Shown here: positions 1 to 12,300 of the stretch, in pieces
Position numbering within the stretch: position 1 is the stretch's first letter
Layout of the letters: each line of letters starts with the position of its first letter
Source of the DNA: Paramecium tetraurelia
Lineage: Eukaryota; Ciliophora; Oligohymenophorea; Peniculida; Parameciidae
Assembly: GCF_000165425.1 (NCBI RefSeq)
Contig: NW_001799344.1
Coordinates: forward strand, 377,910 to 441,909
DNA length: 64,000 bases
Direction of reading: 5' to 3'
The notes under the pieces: model-generated
Told to the model about the DNA's origin: nothing
What the model saw: only the letters and a program-made list of their open reading frames with translations
The model's database searches: none
Program-made: the position numbers and the translations under genes

Positions 1-658
1 TTAGTATTGGTTTTTTGTGTCTTTTTTTTAATTCTAAACCTATCCTTTTTTATTATTATTTTATTGTTGCTTGCCCTATACCTGCTGTTATTGCTATTAT
101 TGCTGATTTTATGTTTATTATTACACTACTTATTCTGGTTCTTGTTTTGAAGTTTTAACTTCTTATTTAGGTGGTGATGTTTGAATGTTTTATTAATTTT
201 TCTCTCCTTTTGGTGGAGATTAATCAACTTTATCAATTTGTTAATTTTTCAAATCCAAACTCTGTTTTCCTATGCTTTGTCTTTGAGCTGGTTCTTAGGA
301 AAGGGATTACTGATATAATTCTTTTCTCTTTTATTCTTCCCTAAAGACCAATTCATACTTTGAAACTTCTTCCTAATTCTTTTGTTCTTTATCTTGCATC
401 TTTTTAACAAATTTTTCTAAAATGAACTTCAAATATACCATGTGCTTCTTTAGCAGCCTATTGAGCTTTAGTTTAGATGTTCTAATTTTTTAATTTTTTT
501 TCATATTTCAATATTGTTTGAGCAGAAAATTCATAAACATTTCCAGTTGGTAAGCCTTTCTTGCATAATTGTCTAAGTAAATCTATGGTATATATTTAAT
601 TAACATTCATATGCTTCTTGCAAGCCTGAAGCTTGGATAACATTTTATTATTTCTCAT
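1..658 (-). CDS. Q-rich charged hypothetical protein, C-terminus off the window
   Basis: I do not recognise the family. The start ATG is at 658 on the minus strand and the frame runs off the left edge, so the C-terminus is missing. One 22-nt intron (GTATAT...TTTAG, about 431-452) joins an N-terminal half containing the stretch LPTGNVYEFSAQTILKYEKK to a Lys/Glu-rich middle. After that comes a Gln-rich tail coded largely by TAA, TAG and CAA. There is no signal peptide or membrane segment. The N-terminal 80 residues look folded and the remainder looks coiled or disordered. It diverges from the Alba gene with about 200 bp between the two starts. The coding call rests on intron-corrected frame continuity and absence of TGA. 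Confidence 0.6.
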
Positions 659-862
659 TTTGCAATTATTTAGACATGTAATTATTATTTATTATAACAT
701 ATATTATGTTTGATTCTTTTGAAGACAATAAGTGATAAAGTAAAAACCAATTTATTAACTAATTTTGGGTTTTGTAATTAAAAAGATCATTTTGTCTTCA
801 TGATATATTAATCCCCATTCCATTAACAAAACTTATTAATAATAAAAATATATATAGATATC

Positions 863-1252
863 ATGAATTAGTAAAAGTCAGATCTGGATCCAAAAGACTA
901 AATTTTAAACATTTCTAAAATAAACCTGTGGGACAATATATCTTTTTATCAAAAATATTTTTGAATAAGTTTGGATAATTGAGTTTACATGCTTTAGGAG
1001 ATGCTACGAGAAATGTCATTTCTATAGCACAGGCACTTGAAAGAAAAGTTCTTTCATATATTATTTTTATAGAAATACGCAAAAATAATAAAAATAGAGA
1101 CCCAAACTTACTCACCAACTGAAATATCTGGAGGAAAGAAAATCAAATTGATTGCTTAATTGGATGTCACAGAAGAAGGAAAGTAACTAATCAAGGAGGA
1201 GTTGGAGAATAGGAAGAAACCTTAATAAGATGTTTAAGATATAAATTAATGA
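863..1252 (+). CDS. Alba-domain DNA/RNA-binding protein
   Basis: Two introns (871-896, 26 nt; 1048-1072, 25 nt) give an exact 112-residue protein. The Alba signature is visible: a KPVGQYIF strand, then LSLHALGDATRNVISIAQAL, which matches the Alba loop-helix where backbone contacts are made, then a late strand in GGKKIKLIAQLDV. Alba proteins are small dimeric nucleic-acid-binding proteins. In eukaryotes they usually bind RNA and appear in translation control or RNase P/MRP-like settings. The length fits a single-domain member. Its 3' end lies tail-to-tail with, and perhaps slightly overlaps, the kinase gene on the other strand. The first intron ends in AAG rather than TAG, so the extreme N-terminus is less sure. 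Confidence 0.75.
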
Positions 1253-3961
1253 AAACCAATACATATGTTTATTAACAGAAAAAGTTATTAATATTATTGT
1301 TTTCCATTTAGGTCTCATATTAAATATCAAAAATCTTTTTCCCATCCTTAATCTCCTTAATTTTGCCCATCCATCTGTCTAACACTTTATTCTTACTATA
1401 AATTAGTAATATATTTTCAAATACTTTTATTTCTTCCTCAATCATCTTGCCATTTTACTCTAAAGATTTTATTTCCAATTCAGGTAATAATTTATCTGCA
1501 GGTGGCAAATAAGGAGTCTTTATTTCTTTTTCTAATAATTTTTCCTTGAAATAATAACGTTTGTTACCCAATCAAAGTTTTCAAACCAAGGATTTCCTTT
1601 AAGGGAAGCGTAAGAACCTCCCAATCTAACTTCAGGAACACGAGAAAGTAATCTAATACTATTCAACTTAATTACTAATCCATTAATTTTTTAGCTTTTT
1701 TGTCTTTCAAATAATTTGGATAGGTAATGTCTTTTTTAATGATTTCCTCATAAATTTCATAAGGATCTTCTGCCTCTTCTCCAAAGGGGACCATTCCACA
1801 CATAAACTCATATAAGCAAATGCCAATAGACCATAAATCCACTAAGCAATTGTAACCCTTACCACAGATAATCTCGGGAGCCATGTCTAAAATATAACAG
1901 CGATTAATTACAATGAGGAGTTCCTATGATAGTATAAGTACGAATAATTCCTTATTTTCCTTTGACAATTTTAGCAGTTCCTAAATCAATTAATTTAAGA
2001 AATCCTTTGTCATCAACCATAAAGTTCTCTGGTTTGATGTCTCTATAAATAATATTTTAGTGATGCAAGTATTCAGTGATCAAAATCATGGAAGCAACGT
2101 AAAATTGAGAATCATAAGTAGATAACAAACCTTTAACAATACACAAAAAATGTACCAATATCTCTTATAACATCAAATAATTCCATTCCTCTGACATATT
2201 CTAAAAGAAAATAAACGTCCAAGGTGTCTTTGAAAGTTTTCATGAAAGAAATAATAAACGGGAAATTCACTATCTCCAGCACTTGTTTCTCTTATTGCAG
2301 GTACATAAAAATAACATTAAATATTACTTTTCTAACGTTTATTCATTAATTTGATTCTTATTGAATGCCTTCAAAACATATAATTATTGATTATATTTTG
2401 CTTTAACTAAATAAACTGGACCGAATTGACCATATGCAATAGTCTTAATATGAAGCAATTCAGACTTCTTAATATTTTAGGCTTCTTTCTTTTTTGTTTG
2501 ATCAGACTTCTATAACTTCTTCTCTAAAATTTTTTCATTTTTTTTAATCACCTCTTCCAACTCTCCTTATATGCAATCAATAAAATTATCTGCAGTGATC
2601 TCAGCAATAACTCCATCCGTTTCCATGACAATATCATCGTCAAGTCTATATTTTGAATAAAAAATCACTTTACATTTTTGCTTTATTTGTCTATAAGAAA
2701 TATTCCTCACCCCATGCTTAGGCTTTTGTTGCTACAGTAATACCAGATTTGCTCTTTTTTAAACTACCCTCAATAATAACGATGATTTTTTAGTTGGCTT
2801 ATGTTCCCTTTTTCAAAATTACATCTCCTGCTTTACATGATGAGATTTTCATCACATCCAACACTTTGTCTATTTGGGCTTTTGTCAATTTGCTCAACAA
2901 AGCATTCTTTTCAAAAGCCCACTTTTAAAGATTTCTAAAAGTAACAACGTGAACCTAATCACCAAGTATTTTTGTAAGGGAATCTCTTCCCAAAGCCAAG
3001 CACTTCACATCATCTTCAGCTCTGACAGTCATTTATCTGACTGTATTATAATATAAGGCTTATTCACCAAATGAATCTCCTTTATACAATTTTCTTACTT
3101 CTTTGTTACCCTTCAATACGGAAACGGTTCCCTAAAAAAAGTAATTAAGTTTAAGTCATACTTCTTTAATTATATAGAATGATGATCCTGGATCTCCTTC
3201 ATTTACAATTATTTGATTCTTATAGAACTTTTAGACAATTAAAACAGCTGCAATTGCATCCTTTTATTCATTGGTCAAATTGTCTAATCATATATACGGA
3301 TTGATTTACGAAAAAATCTAACTACTTCCATGAATTTTCTATTTTCTTCATATTCTTTTGTGATCATTTCCTCAACAGCCCTTCTAAAGGTGTTTCTATC
3401 AATTCCCCAAAGATTACAGTTCTCAAAACACTTTACAGATGCAGAACGAGGGGCATTATATAAGAGAGCTAACTCTCCGAATCCATCTCCAGTCTTTAAT
3501 TCTCTTTTTGCCTAATTTTCAAATTCGTAAGTTTACTTTTTCATTTACAATTACTTCCAAGCTTCCTCTTTATAAAATAAAAAAACAAGTTGCATGGTCT
3601 TATTATTTAAAAATATAGGCTCCTGCTGCAGCTTCGCAATAAAACATTTTGTTCACAATGTTCTCTCTAGAAAATATAAATCATATAAAGTTACAGTTCA
3701 GCTTCACTTAAATTGTAAAATACAAAATGGTTTTTTAAGCAAGTCAAAATAAAAGTAGTATCATTTAGTGTTTTTTTCATATCGATTCTTTTGACATTCT
3801 CATGTATTACCTCACCTCCTTCGTGGATATTGTGTTTAAAATTTTAAAGTTTGTCCTAAAATTCAATGGGTAAATACGTTTTCATCTCCTCCAGAACGTT
3901 GATCCTCTTCTCCATCACAATGTATTTAATTATCAGAGTTGTTCTATGATCTTGGATCCAT
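1191..3961 (-). CDS. cGMP-dependent-type protein kinase (two cNMP-binding domains plus AGC kinase)
   Basis: This is a serine/threonine kinase of the cyclic-nucleotide-dependent AGC group. The start at 3961 was chosen because a 22-nt intron (GTATTT...TTTTAG) then leads in frame into the cyclic-nucleotide domains. One of these shows [16 protein letters not shown], the phosphate-binding cassette. The kinase core follows: a glycine loop AYGQFGPV, then YRDIKPEN, then DLGTAK in place of DFG, then GTPHYMAPEI and the C-lobe block [12 protein letters not shown]. The C-tail carries [19 protein letters not shown], as in PKGs. Ciliates have many PKGs, often linked to ciliary control. At least six short introns are evident. 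The 3' end is uncertain: the first in-frame TGA is at 1191, which would overlap the Alba gene by about 60 bp. Confidence 0.85.
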
Positions 3962-4575
3962 AAAATATAATTTAATATTTATATATAGAAAATTTAGATA
4001 AGAAATAAGCTTTCAATTTCTCTCAATCCCATAACGATTCAAAATTGCATGATTATTATGATTCAATACTCTGATTATGCAATCAATTTAATAATCAATC
4101 AAAACCCTTTAAAATCTGTTCCAACTCCTTCTCTTCATCTCAAAAGTAATTCAAACCTTCAGAAGTTCAGATACATTGCCTTATCATATTGATGAGTACA
4201 ATATAGAATTCTTCCTACTTTTTTTGATTGTCATATATTTATTTTAATCAAACTATTTATATTATAGTATAAATTAATTGTATGTTTTACAATGCTGATT
4301 TAAATTTATTAATAATCAAAAAATTAACTAATATTGCTGTTCTTATATACTTCTTAATTGAAAATTTCAGTTTTATAGCAAATATATTGTTTTAATATTA
4401 GAATAATTAGGCTAATTAATTTATTTCCTAGAAAAATTAAAAAGGAAGTTTTAATTTCATAAATTGAGCAAACAGTAATCCTAAAAGAGGAGTTTTTCTC
4501 AAAATTGTCCTTGCCATTTTATCCATTCCCCTATAGGTGTAGGCGATTTACTAATAAAACATTTAAGTTAATATA
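3962..4575. other. AT-rich gap between two divergent genes
   Basis: About 610 bp separate the start of the PKG-type gene and the start of the tail-anchored protein. It presumably holds both promoters. On the minus strand at about 4090-4190 there is a short coding-like stretch (EEKELEQILKGF) interrupted by TGA codons, too short and broken to call. No other feature was seen. Confidence 0.4.
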
Positions 4576-6355
4576 ATGATGAATTAAAGATTTAATTATT
4601 TAAAGATATATAAATTATAATCATTCTCTTGTATAAATGATAGTATTCAAAGTTCAGAGCCAAATAAAGTTATCCCGCCAGGATTTTTTGTGTGTTCTTT
4701 TGTCTTGAAAGTTTTCTATAATAGTTTTTGAATGAAGCGATTGAATTATAACAATCTGATTGTAAGACGACCTTGTTTCGCAATTTTCCAAGGGCTCATC
4801 AATCACTGTGTCATCAAGAGTTTATTTTTATAATTCACTTAAAGGATTCGAAAAGTAGCATTTTTGGTTTATAAGAAATCGATCCATTAATATAATTTAA
4901 TTAGTTGATACAATCAAATTAGAGAATTTAAAAATCTATATAATCACGCTTAGGTTTCGTAGAAACTTAGTCAATAAAGATTTATCTGGACATGTGTAAA
5001 TGGCTAGTTATAATGAAAAATCCAGTTTAAATATATAAATAAGAAATGCCTAATTAAATTAATAATAAATTATTATTCATGGAATTTCATTCAAAGATTT
5101 TACAGGGGCAGTCAAATAAATTATTAATTGGGTAATTCATTTAAGTAATATAAACAATCGATAATTTGAGGATAAACTTTGTCGAATCTATTTTGAGTAT
5201 GAATTATTGAATCCATTAAATACCCTGATGGATGACCTTTCTGTAAAACAATCATTGTCCGAGTTTCTAAATAAAATTTAAGATGTAAGTTGAGGAATTA
5301 TTTAGATTACAAGTTTAATCAATTTTGGCTTGAAACCTGTTGGCTTATATTTTAAAAGCGAATTACCTGAGTATTGCAGGAACAATAGCATATTAAAAAA
5401 GATTTGTAGCATTTTTAATATTGATACCTTGTTATTATATTCTCAAAATTAAAAATTGGCATTCTCTTCAAAGGTATATAGATTTTTAAAATCAAAAGAA
5501 CATTACCACCAGCGTGGCTATTGTGAAAATAATAGATTAATTTGATCTCAGAAGAATTAAATTATAAACAAGTCTTAGATTCAACCTGGGATAATAAATA
5601 GATGTCCAAAGCACATTAGAGAAGGTGCGTAAGAATTATGAGAACCTAAATCTCCTACACAATAATTAGCTTTTAGTGTAATAGCAATAATTAAATGAAA
5701 TTGCCAATTCGAAGGAGATCGTTTTAGGCTATTTCATGGCATAGACACAATCAAGTGAATGTGTATAAAATGATTAAACTTCAATTCTTTAAGGGGACTT
5801 GAGCATTTTAATATTAGCTGATTCAAAAATTACGATATCAGATATAAAATCAGTATGAATAACATGAATATTTAGTTAATTTTGAATGATTTATTGGAAT
5901 CAGTGAAAGTAAGATTATCATAAGAATTGAATCCCCCATGTTATTTGGCAAAAAGATTGTTAATAACATTTAAGTAGAATGATTTAATATTGCAAAATTA
6001 CATAGATCACGAATTTAATAAGGAGTAGGAGATCAATTATATAAATTAATATTTCCCAAATTAGTAAATCGACTAGATAAAAATTCTAGAGAGTAAATAA
6101 AAAGTAAAGTTAGAATAACCAAAATAACAACAACAATAACAACAATAACAATAATAATAATAATAATAATAATAACAATAACAATAATAATAATAAATTA
6201 AAGAAACAATATATGAGAATTAAAAAGAAGCAGTTGGATAATAAAATTAATAATAGTAATAGCAAGACATAAAAGGGAAAGTAAAATAGGAATATTTAAT
6301 AATGTTGGCAATATTCGGAATACTGGTAGCAATATATTTGAATACATTATTTTGA
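4576..6355 (+). CDS. Tail-anchored protein with a 24-residue polyglutamine tract
   Basis: Family not recognised. The open frame starts at MMNQRF and is joined by several 21-26-nt introns. Most of the roughly 550 residues are helical and charged. A pure Gln run of 24 codons lies at 6125-6196, mostly TAA. It is followed by more Gln-rich sequence and then one C-terminal hydrophobic segment, EYLIMLAIFGILVAIYLNTLF, ending two codons before TGA. This is the layout of a tail-anchored membrane protein facing the cytosol. The exon structure around 5520-5600 was not resolved: my intron set leaves the frame one base out there. It ends 30 bp from the dynein stop, tail-to-tail. Confidence 0.6.
6125..6196 (+). 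repeat. TAA/CAA triplet repeat coding polyQ
   Basis: Twenty-four consecutive Gln codons, seventeen TAA and seven CAA, lie inside the tail-anchored protein gene. In the standard code this would be a run of stops. It is a microsatellite-like tract likely to vary in length between strains. Confidence 0.85.
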
Positions 6356-6385
6356 ATATTTTTGTGATATATGTAACTTCAATAA

Positions 6386-9300
6386 TCAACATTTAATGTC
6401 ATGGCTACTCCTTAAAGAATCCAATGACTAATATGTTCTTGGGTTCTAAGGTCAGCTTCAAAAACGAGACCGACTCCCATAGCATTACGTCTTGATTATG
6501 TAACATATACTGGTGTAGCTAAAGTGTCTAGAAAATATAAATTTAATAAAATTACCTTTCAACTTTAGTTTGTTAGCTTCAACTGGGATTACTTGAATAA
6601 GAGGCATCTCATAAATCAATTCTTTGGGATTTTATTTTTTGAGACAATTGTTTTCAACATCCCATCTTGCTCCTTCCAAGTAGAGACCCTCAATATAGCA
6701 TCCGAATTCCATTCTTTGAGTGATGTCTTTGGCCTTGAATTTCTTGGTGACTTAAGTATACAACCTACTTTTATCGAGAGCCCATGTTTTAGCTCTGCAA
6801 GTAGTTTGAATCAAAGCAGTGAGATAACTTTCTGGAATATGAAGACCAGATAGCCACATAACATAAGGTTCTTCTTTGCTTGCCCAGTATGAATATTATT
6901 AGACTCTTCTCTTGAAATGATTCATCCAAGATCCTAGTTTCTTTTCAGTTTGTGGTGCAAGTCTTCTCCACATTCCTGGTAAGAATCCATTGAACAGGGC
7001 TAGAGACAATTCATCTAGGTCATTACTCATACCGATTTCTCCCTTCAAGGCTCTCTTGAGATTAAAAAGTGACTCATTGATTTTGATAATTAATTTGTTG
7101 AATCTTTCAAGTTCTTAGAACAAGACAACTTAAGTTGGAGAGATGACTTCTCCTGCTTCCTTTCTCAGAGCTATTACATCCCAGATGACAGGCAATTTTG
7201 ATAAGACATCTTCACTCACATCATTAACATACTTATCTTTATCAATGCCTCCTGAAACTGCACCTCCAGATGCTCTTAATTACAAAAGATTATCCCAAAT
7301 GGACTTTGCACTATTGGTGAAGTAAGTGATTTCTGCATTTGGATGTAAACCAAAGACTACAGGAGAGTTAATCAAAGGTAAATGATCAATCATGGTCTAA
7401 AATCCTTCATGATTGAGTATTTTAGGTATTTCGTATTTGAAGTCCTCGCTTTATGCAAAGAGGAACTCTCTATTCTTATCAAAGAGGAAATCTCCCATGT
7501 ATTCATCCAAATATGTGATCAACACTCTTCTATCGTAGGAATCTGTCACTCTGCCTCCATACATGGCTTCTCCGATAAGATACTTAAGTGAATTCCAAGG
7601 GATTGTTTCGTCTTTAGCATCATATGCCTTCCTCAAATACATAGACAATAGACTGCTACTAATGTTGAAATCTGATTCGTTGAAATCATAACTGACATTC
7701 CATCCAATTTTACCATACTTTCTTCTGTCCAAAATGATTGAATGGAAGAAAGAGACCACATAAACCAAAGTTTTGTAGGCTACATGAGGACAAGAGTTCA
7801 ATGAGTTTTCATCTATCTTACTCATTATAGCTTTCATATTCAATTTCAAACCATCAGGTGGTTCTGTGACTACTTTCAGTGACTTTTATAAGATACCCAA
7901 TGGGAATCTGTCTGTAGGTTATGTTGTCAACCACAATCTAAAATCTTTGTGTGGTTTTTGCATTAATTCCAACGTTTTTTCTAAATAACTCTTAAGCCAT
8001 CCTGTCAATAAATGACAATTGGCCAACATCAACCAATGTCCTCTTTATGATGCAGCTTCAACAAATTGAGATGCTTCTTATTCACTACCTTATCCAAGGG
8101 ACAGATTTCTGAATTTGGCTCCTGTGAATCCTTTTGAGTCACCCAATTTCATTACATCTGGTAATGGATCAGCTCCTGGTGACAGAATAAATACAATAGG
8201 TGATTTTTCATTGGATTAATCGAAGATCTTTTCATAATTGATGATGGGTGGTTACACATAGTTGGAATTTCCATAGATATCTTGAATATACTTTTTGACT
8301 CCATTGATAACACGATCAGGTCTAAAGACTCTCAATAACAATAAGATTTAGAATGAGTTCAATTTAGTGTACCCTTCAGGTAAGGTTTCTAATTCAGGTC
8401 TTTCATGATCATACCATTTCTTCCACTCCTTACCATGCTTTTCTAAATCATCTGCCAATAATCTATAGATATCAGCCAATTGCATCAATCTCATAATATC
8501 CTTCCAACCAGAATCAGGCACCCATTCATATGGTTTCTATCTTTGAACCTATTCAAGTGAGGTGTTTCCTTTTAAGAAGAAATCCAATTCCTCATGATTT
8601 AACAATTTCTCACCATCTTAAATCATAATAGTCATTTAGAAAGCAAACATCAATTTATGGATTTCAAAAATACCCAAACAAGTGTAATCATAAACATTAC
8701 TGGTTAACTTATCAATGATATTTCTCAATCTTGACTCCAAGATAGTATCTTTTCTAGCATCTCTCAAGGATTGATTAAACACTTATAAATAGGCACTTAG
8801 AGAGTATTCATACATTTCTGAAATTGAACTCAATGAACTCATGGCAAAAAACAGAATGGCTCCTCTCTTAGCCACAGTGGTGTAACTTTATCTTGCTTGT
8901 TCGATTTCTTAACTTGTAATCTATCCATCATTAATGGCCTATTGAATTTCTTCGGATTTTGCTTTGGTTTGATCAAGTGTATTAATCAACTATACATTAT
9001 CTAACAAAGATCCTTAAGCTTCTGATAATCTCTGTAATAAGTCATCTTCTGCTTCCTTCAACTTTTTCTTGTTCTCACTCATACTCTAAATAAGTTCTAA
9101 TCTTTGCTTCTCTTTGTCTGGTCTTTCAAATGAAACTACCACATTTAATAATTGATCTCTCAATCCAGTTAAGGTAACTGTGTAATTGATAACCATAGTC
9201 TTTGACATAATTTCTGGGGTGTACTTTGGATTGGCCAATTTAGTTGTGAAGTACAATCTAAAATCATCATTATAGTCAATAGTGTTTTCACCCAATTTGA

Positions 9301-12300
9301 TACTCTTCATGCCTGCCTTGATGATGAAGTTCTTTTCTAAAATTGGATCAATGGTGGGATCCAATTCTTCGTCCACATTTTCAAATAAAAAGGGTTTACC
9401 ATATCTAATACAATTTTCTAAAGGTTTCAAAAACACACCAGCTCCTTCATTCAAATTCAGAACCTTGAAGGCTATGTCTTTCTCTTCCCTTTTCTTGATC
9501 CAATTCACTGCCTATAGTTGTGGATCAATACACAAAGGCCATCTTGATGCTCTGGTAGTGAGGATACCGTTTTAAACTGATAATTCATCAGATGGCAATC
9601 CTTCAGAATTCCATTAGGAAATTTCAACTGCACTACTCAACAAATCTTCGAATTTGAATTCCGAATTCATAGGCAATTCCTTTTCCCTGATGTCAACCAT
9701 CCAATGATCGTAAAGCATTTTTCTTCTAAATGAATAGTCGAATGGGCCGACATAACTCAGGAAAGAACTGGCAATCAAACAATCTCCAATCAATTACTAT
9801 GTCATCTATGCCAATTTACCAGTGTCTTCTGTCCATCTTTTCTTCTCGCCTCCCAAACCTTCAATCAATTTCTTTGCAGCATTCAATTTCTTTTCCATCT
9901 CTTATGCTTGAGCAGTCAATTCAGCTAATCTTGCAGCCTTTTAATCACTTTGTACTTGTAATTCAGCCACTTCCTTTTACAAAGCCTCCAATTTAATAGC
10001 AGTATTTCTCAAGTCCTCTTCAGTAACCTCTTTTTACTTGGTCATGGCCTCCAAACGTAACTTAAGAGGTTCCACCTTCTTATACACATCGTAGAAATTA
10101 ACTGTAGCTGTTACCCATGTGTATAGACCACTTGCAGCTTTTGAAATCTTCTATATTTCATCTAAACGATTCTCTGGATTATTCTGAGCACTTCTAATTT
10201 TTTCAACCTAGTTTCTTGTCACCTTTCCAATCTTGTTACCGTAATTCTACAATTATTCTAACAATTTCATTGGATTATTCATCATTTATCTGGCAGCATT
10301 CCAACCATCTCCTTCGATACCATCTATTGGTTTAAAGATAAGCAACATCGATGCAACTGCTGCAACTGGTTTAGGTGGTGAATTCAAGGCTTTCAATTCA
10401 ACCAACTCCTTTTAATCAATCTTATTAAGAGCATCCTTTGCAGACTCTAAAATAGGAATGGCCTCTTTAAGAATTTAATCGGCTTCCGCTTATTTTTAAT
10501 TGATTTCCACACTATCTACCTCCAACTTCTTCTTCTTTATTGACGCCTCTTCATTGTCCTTTGTGGCTATCTCCTTTTTGCCATTAATGATTTTGAGCAA
10601 ATCCTCAACCTCCTTGCTTTCACTTGTCACTTCCACTTTCTTAATTTCTAATTCCTCTTGCAACACCTTCACTTATTCAGATGCCTCATCCAACTTCTAA
10701 ACACCATTAGTGTATCTCACAATAAGATCCTGATATTTCTTTCTGTTGACAGCCAATAATCGTTTGTAATTGGATAAGAAATCCAAATAGTTTTTGGGAG
10801 TACTGAAATTCTTCCTCCTCAATTATAATTCGAAATCTCTTGAAAACATTTAGATGCTCTCATGAACTTTGGTGATATGCTGAATAATCTTGGGTCTAAA
10901 TGTTTCGTCCTCCAAATTCTCCTCCTTCAAATACTCAGTAGCCACACTAACCAAAGCCTCTTCAGGCCAAGGGAAGAACCAATTAATTTGAGTGTTACTA
11001 ACCAAGCCTGGGAAGTTACGACATCTGATTCTCAAAGTATCTCCAGCTGGACTCATACACAAAACAATGTGCATGTTGTCTCTAATTTTTTCAAGGAAAT
11101 AGTTCCACAATTCATCCTTCGTTTCCAAAATACCTTTTCTTTTTGCCTCATCTCTCACCTTGTCACCCATCTTCTTCTTGCCATCCTCATCAAATAGAGC
11201 TGGCACCATTCCTATTGTAAGCATATTGTTAATCAATTCCAAGAAACCTTCCTCCAAAACGTGAGCATCAGTAAACAAGAAAATCGTAGGTTTCTATGTC
11301 AAAAGCTCATACAAAGTCTTCAAATCTTCTCTAAATTCTTTCTCCTTATATCCTCTTGTTAAGGTAATTTAGAAGATATCATAACTAGCAGTAAATGCAC
11401 TTAATCTAGTCAAAGATTATTTACCACTACCACCATAACCTACTAATAAAGCATGTCCTAATGGGAATCTGATTATTCTGTGAATTTTAGTTAAGTGTTC
11501 TAAGGCATCTTTGAACAATACAAGATTCATTTCCTTGATTTCTTCATTATAATCTTACAACAAAGAGTTGAATTTTTAACCAACCTTTTCAAATCCACCA
11601 CAATCTTCATATAATTTAGGATCCACCACATCTGGATCGAGTGGGTTAGCTGTTAGATAATCACCAAAAAGCATTGGATCTTATATTGCATATTCAATTG
11701 TATCACTAAAGTGTTCTCTAATCAAACTTGGAATTTTGTCTACATTAATTAGGTCTCTATCCTAATCATTGATTAGACGATCCACAAAGACACGGGTTAC
11801 TTCATTTCTCCATAGTCTGATGAAGGACTCCTTTGTTTAGAATTTGTCGAGTGTACTTCTACACAATCCCTCGTAGATTCTACTTAGATCTCTCAAGTTG
11901 AAAATGTAATGAAACTTGACTGGAGTACGAGGTAATTGTATTACAATGGCATTGTAAATTTGTAAAGTGGCTTAAGTTATTTTAGCAACAGTGGATGACA
12001 CTTCTTCAGGGAATCCTTGTAAGTGTGATTTCAGAATAGAATTGTAAATTCTCTCTAAATTTTCATTGGATGGGAAGAGTAATTGATAACAATTGAACAA
12101 ACTCAAGAATCTTGGATCAAGGGGATTGGCACCGACATTTGGTGGTAGAACTGCAGCCACAAATTAGGTGTCTTTGATAATCTTTTGATCTAGATTTTGA
12201 CCTCTTTCATAACAGAATCCTTTTTCAATCAAGAATTTCAACCAAGCAATAGGTTATTATGTACCATAAATATCAACTTTAGGCATATGGATATCATCAA

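Noticed and set aside
1288-1315. GTTATTAATATTATTGTTTTCCATTTAG, a perfect-looking 28-nt intron on the plus strand
   Set aside because: The Alba gene has already ended at TGA 1250-1252 and the other strand is coding here. Intron-like strings occur by chance in AT-rich DNA.
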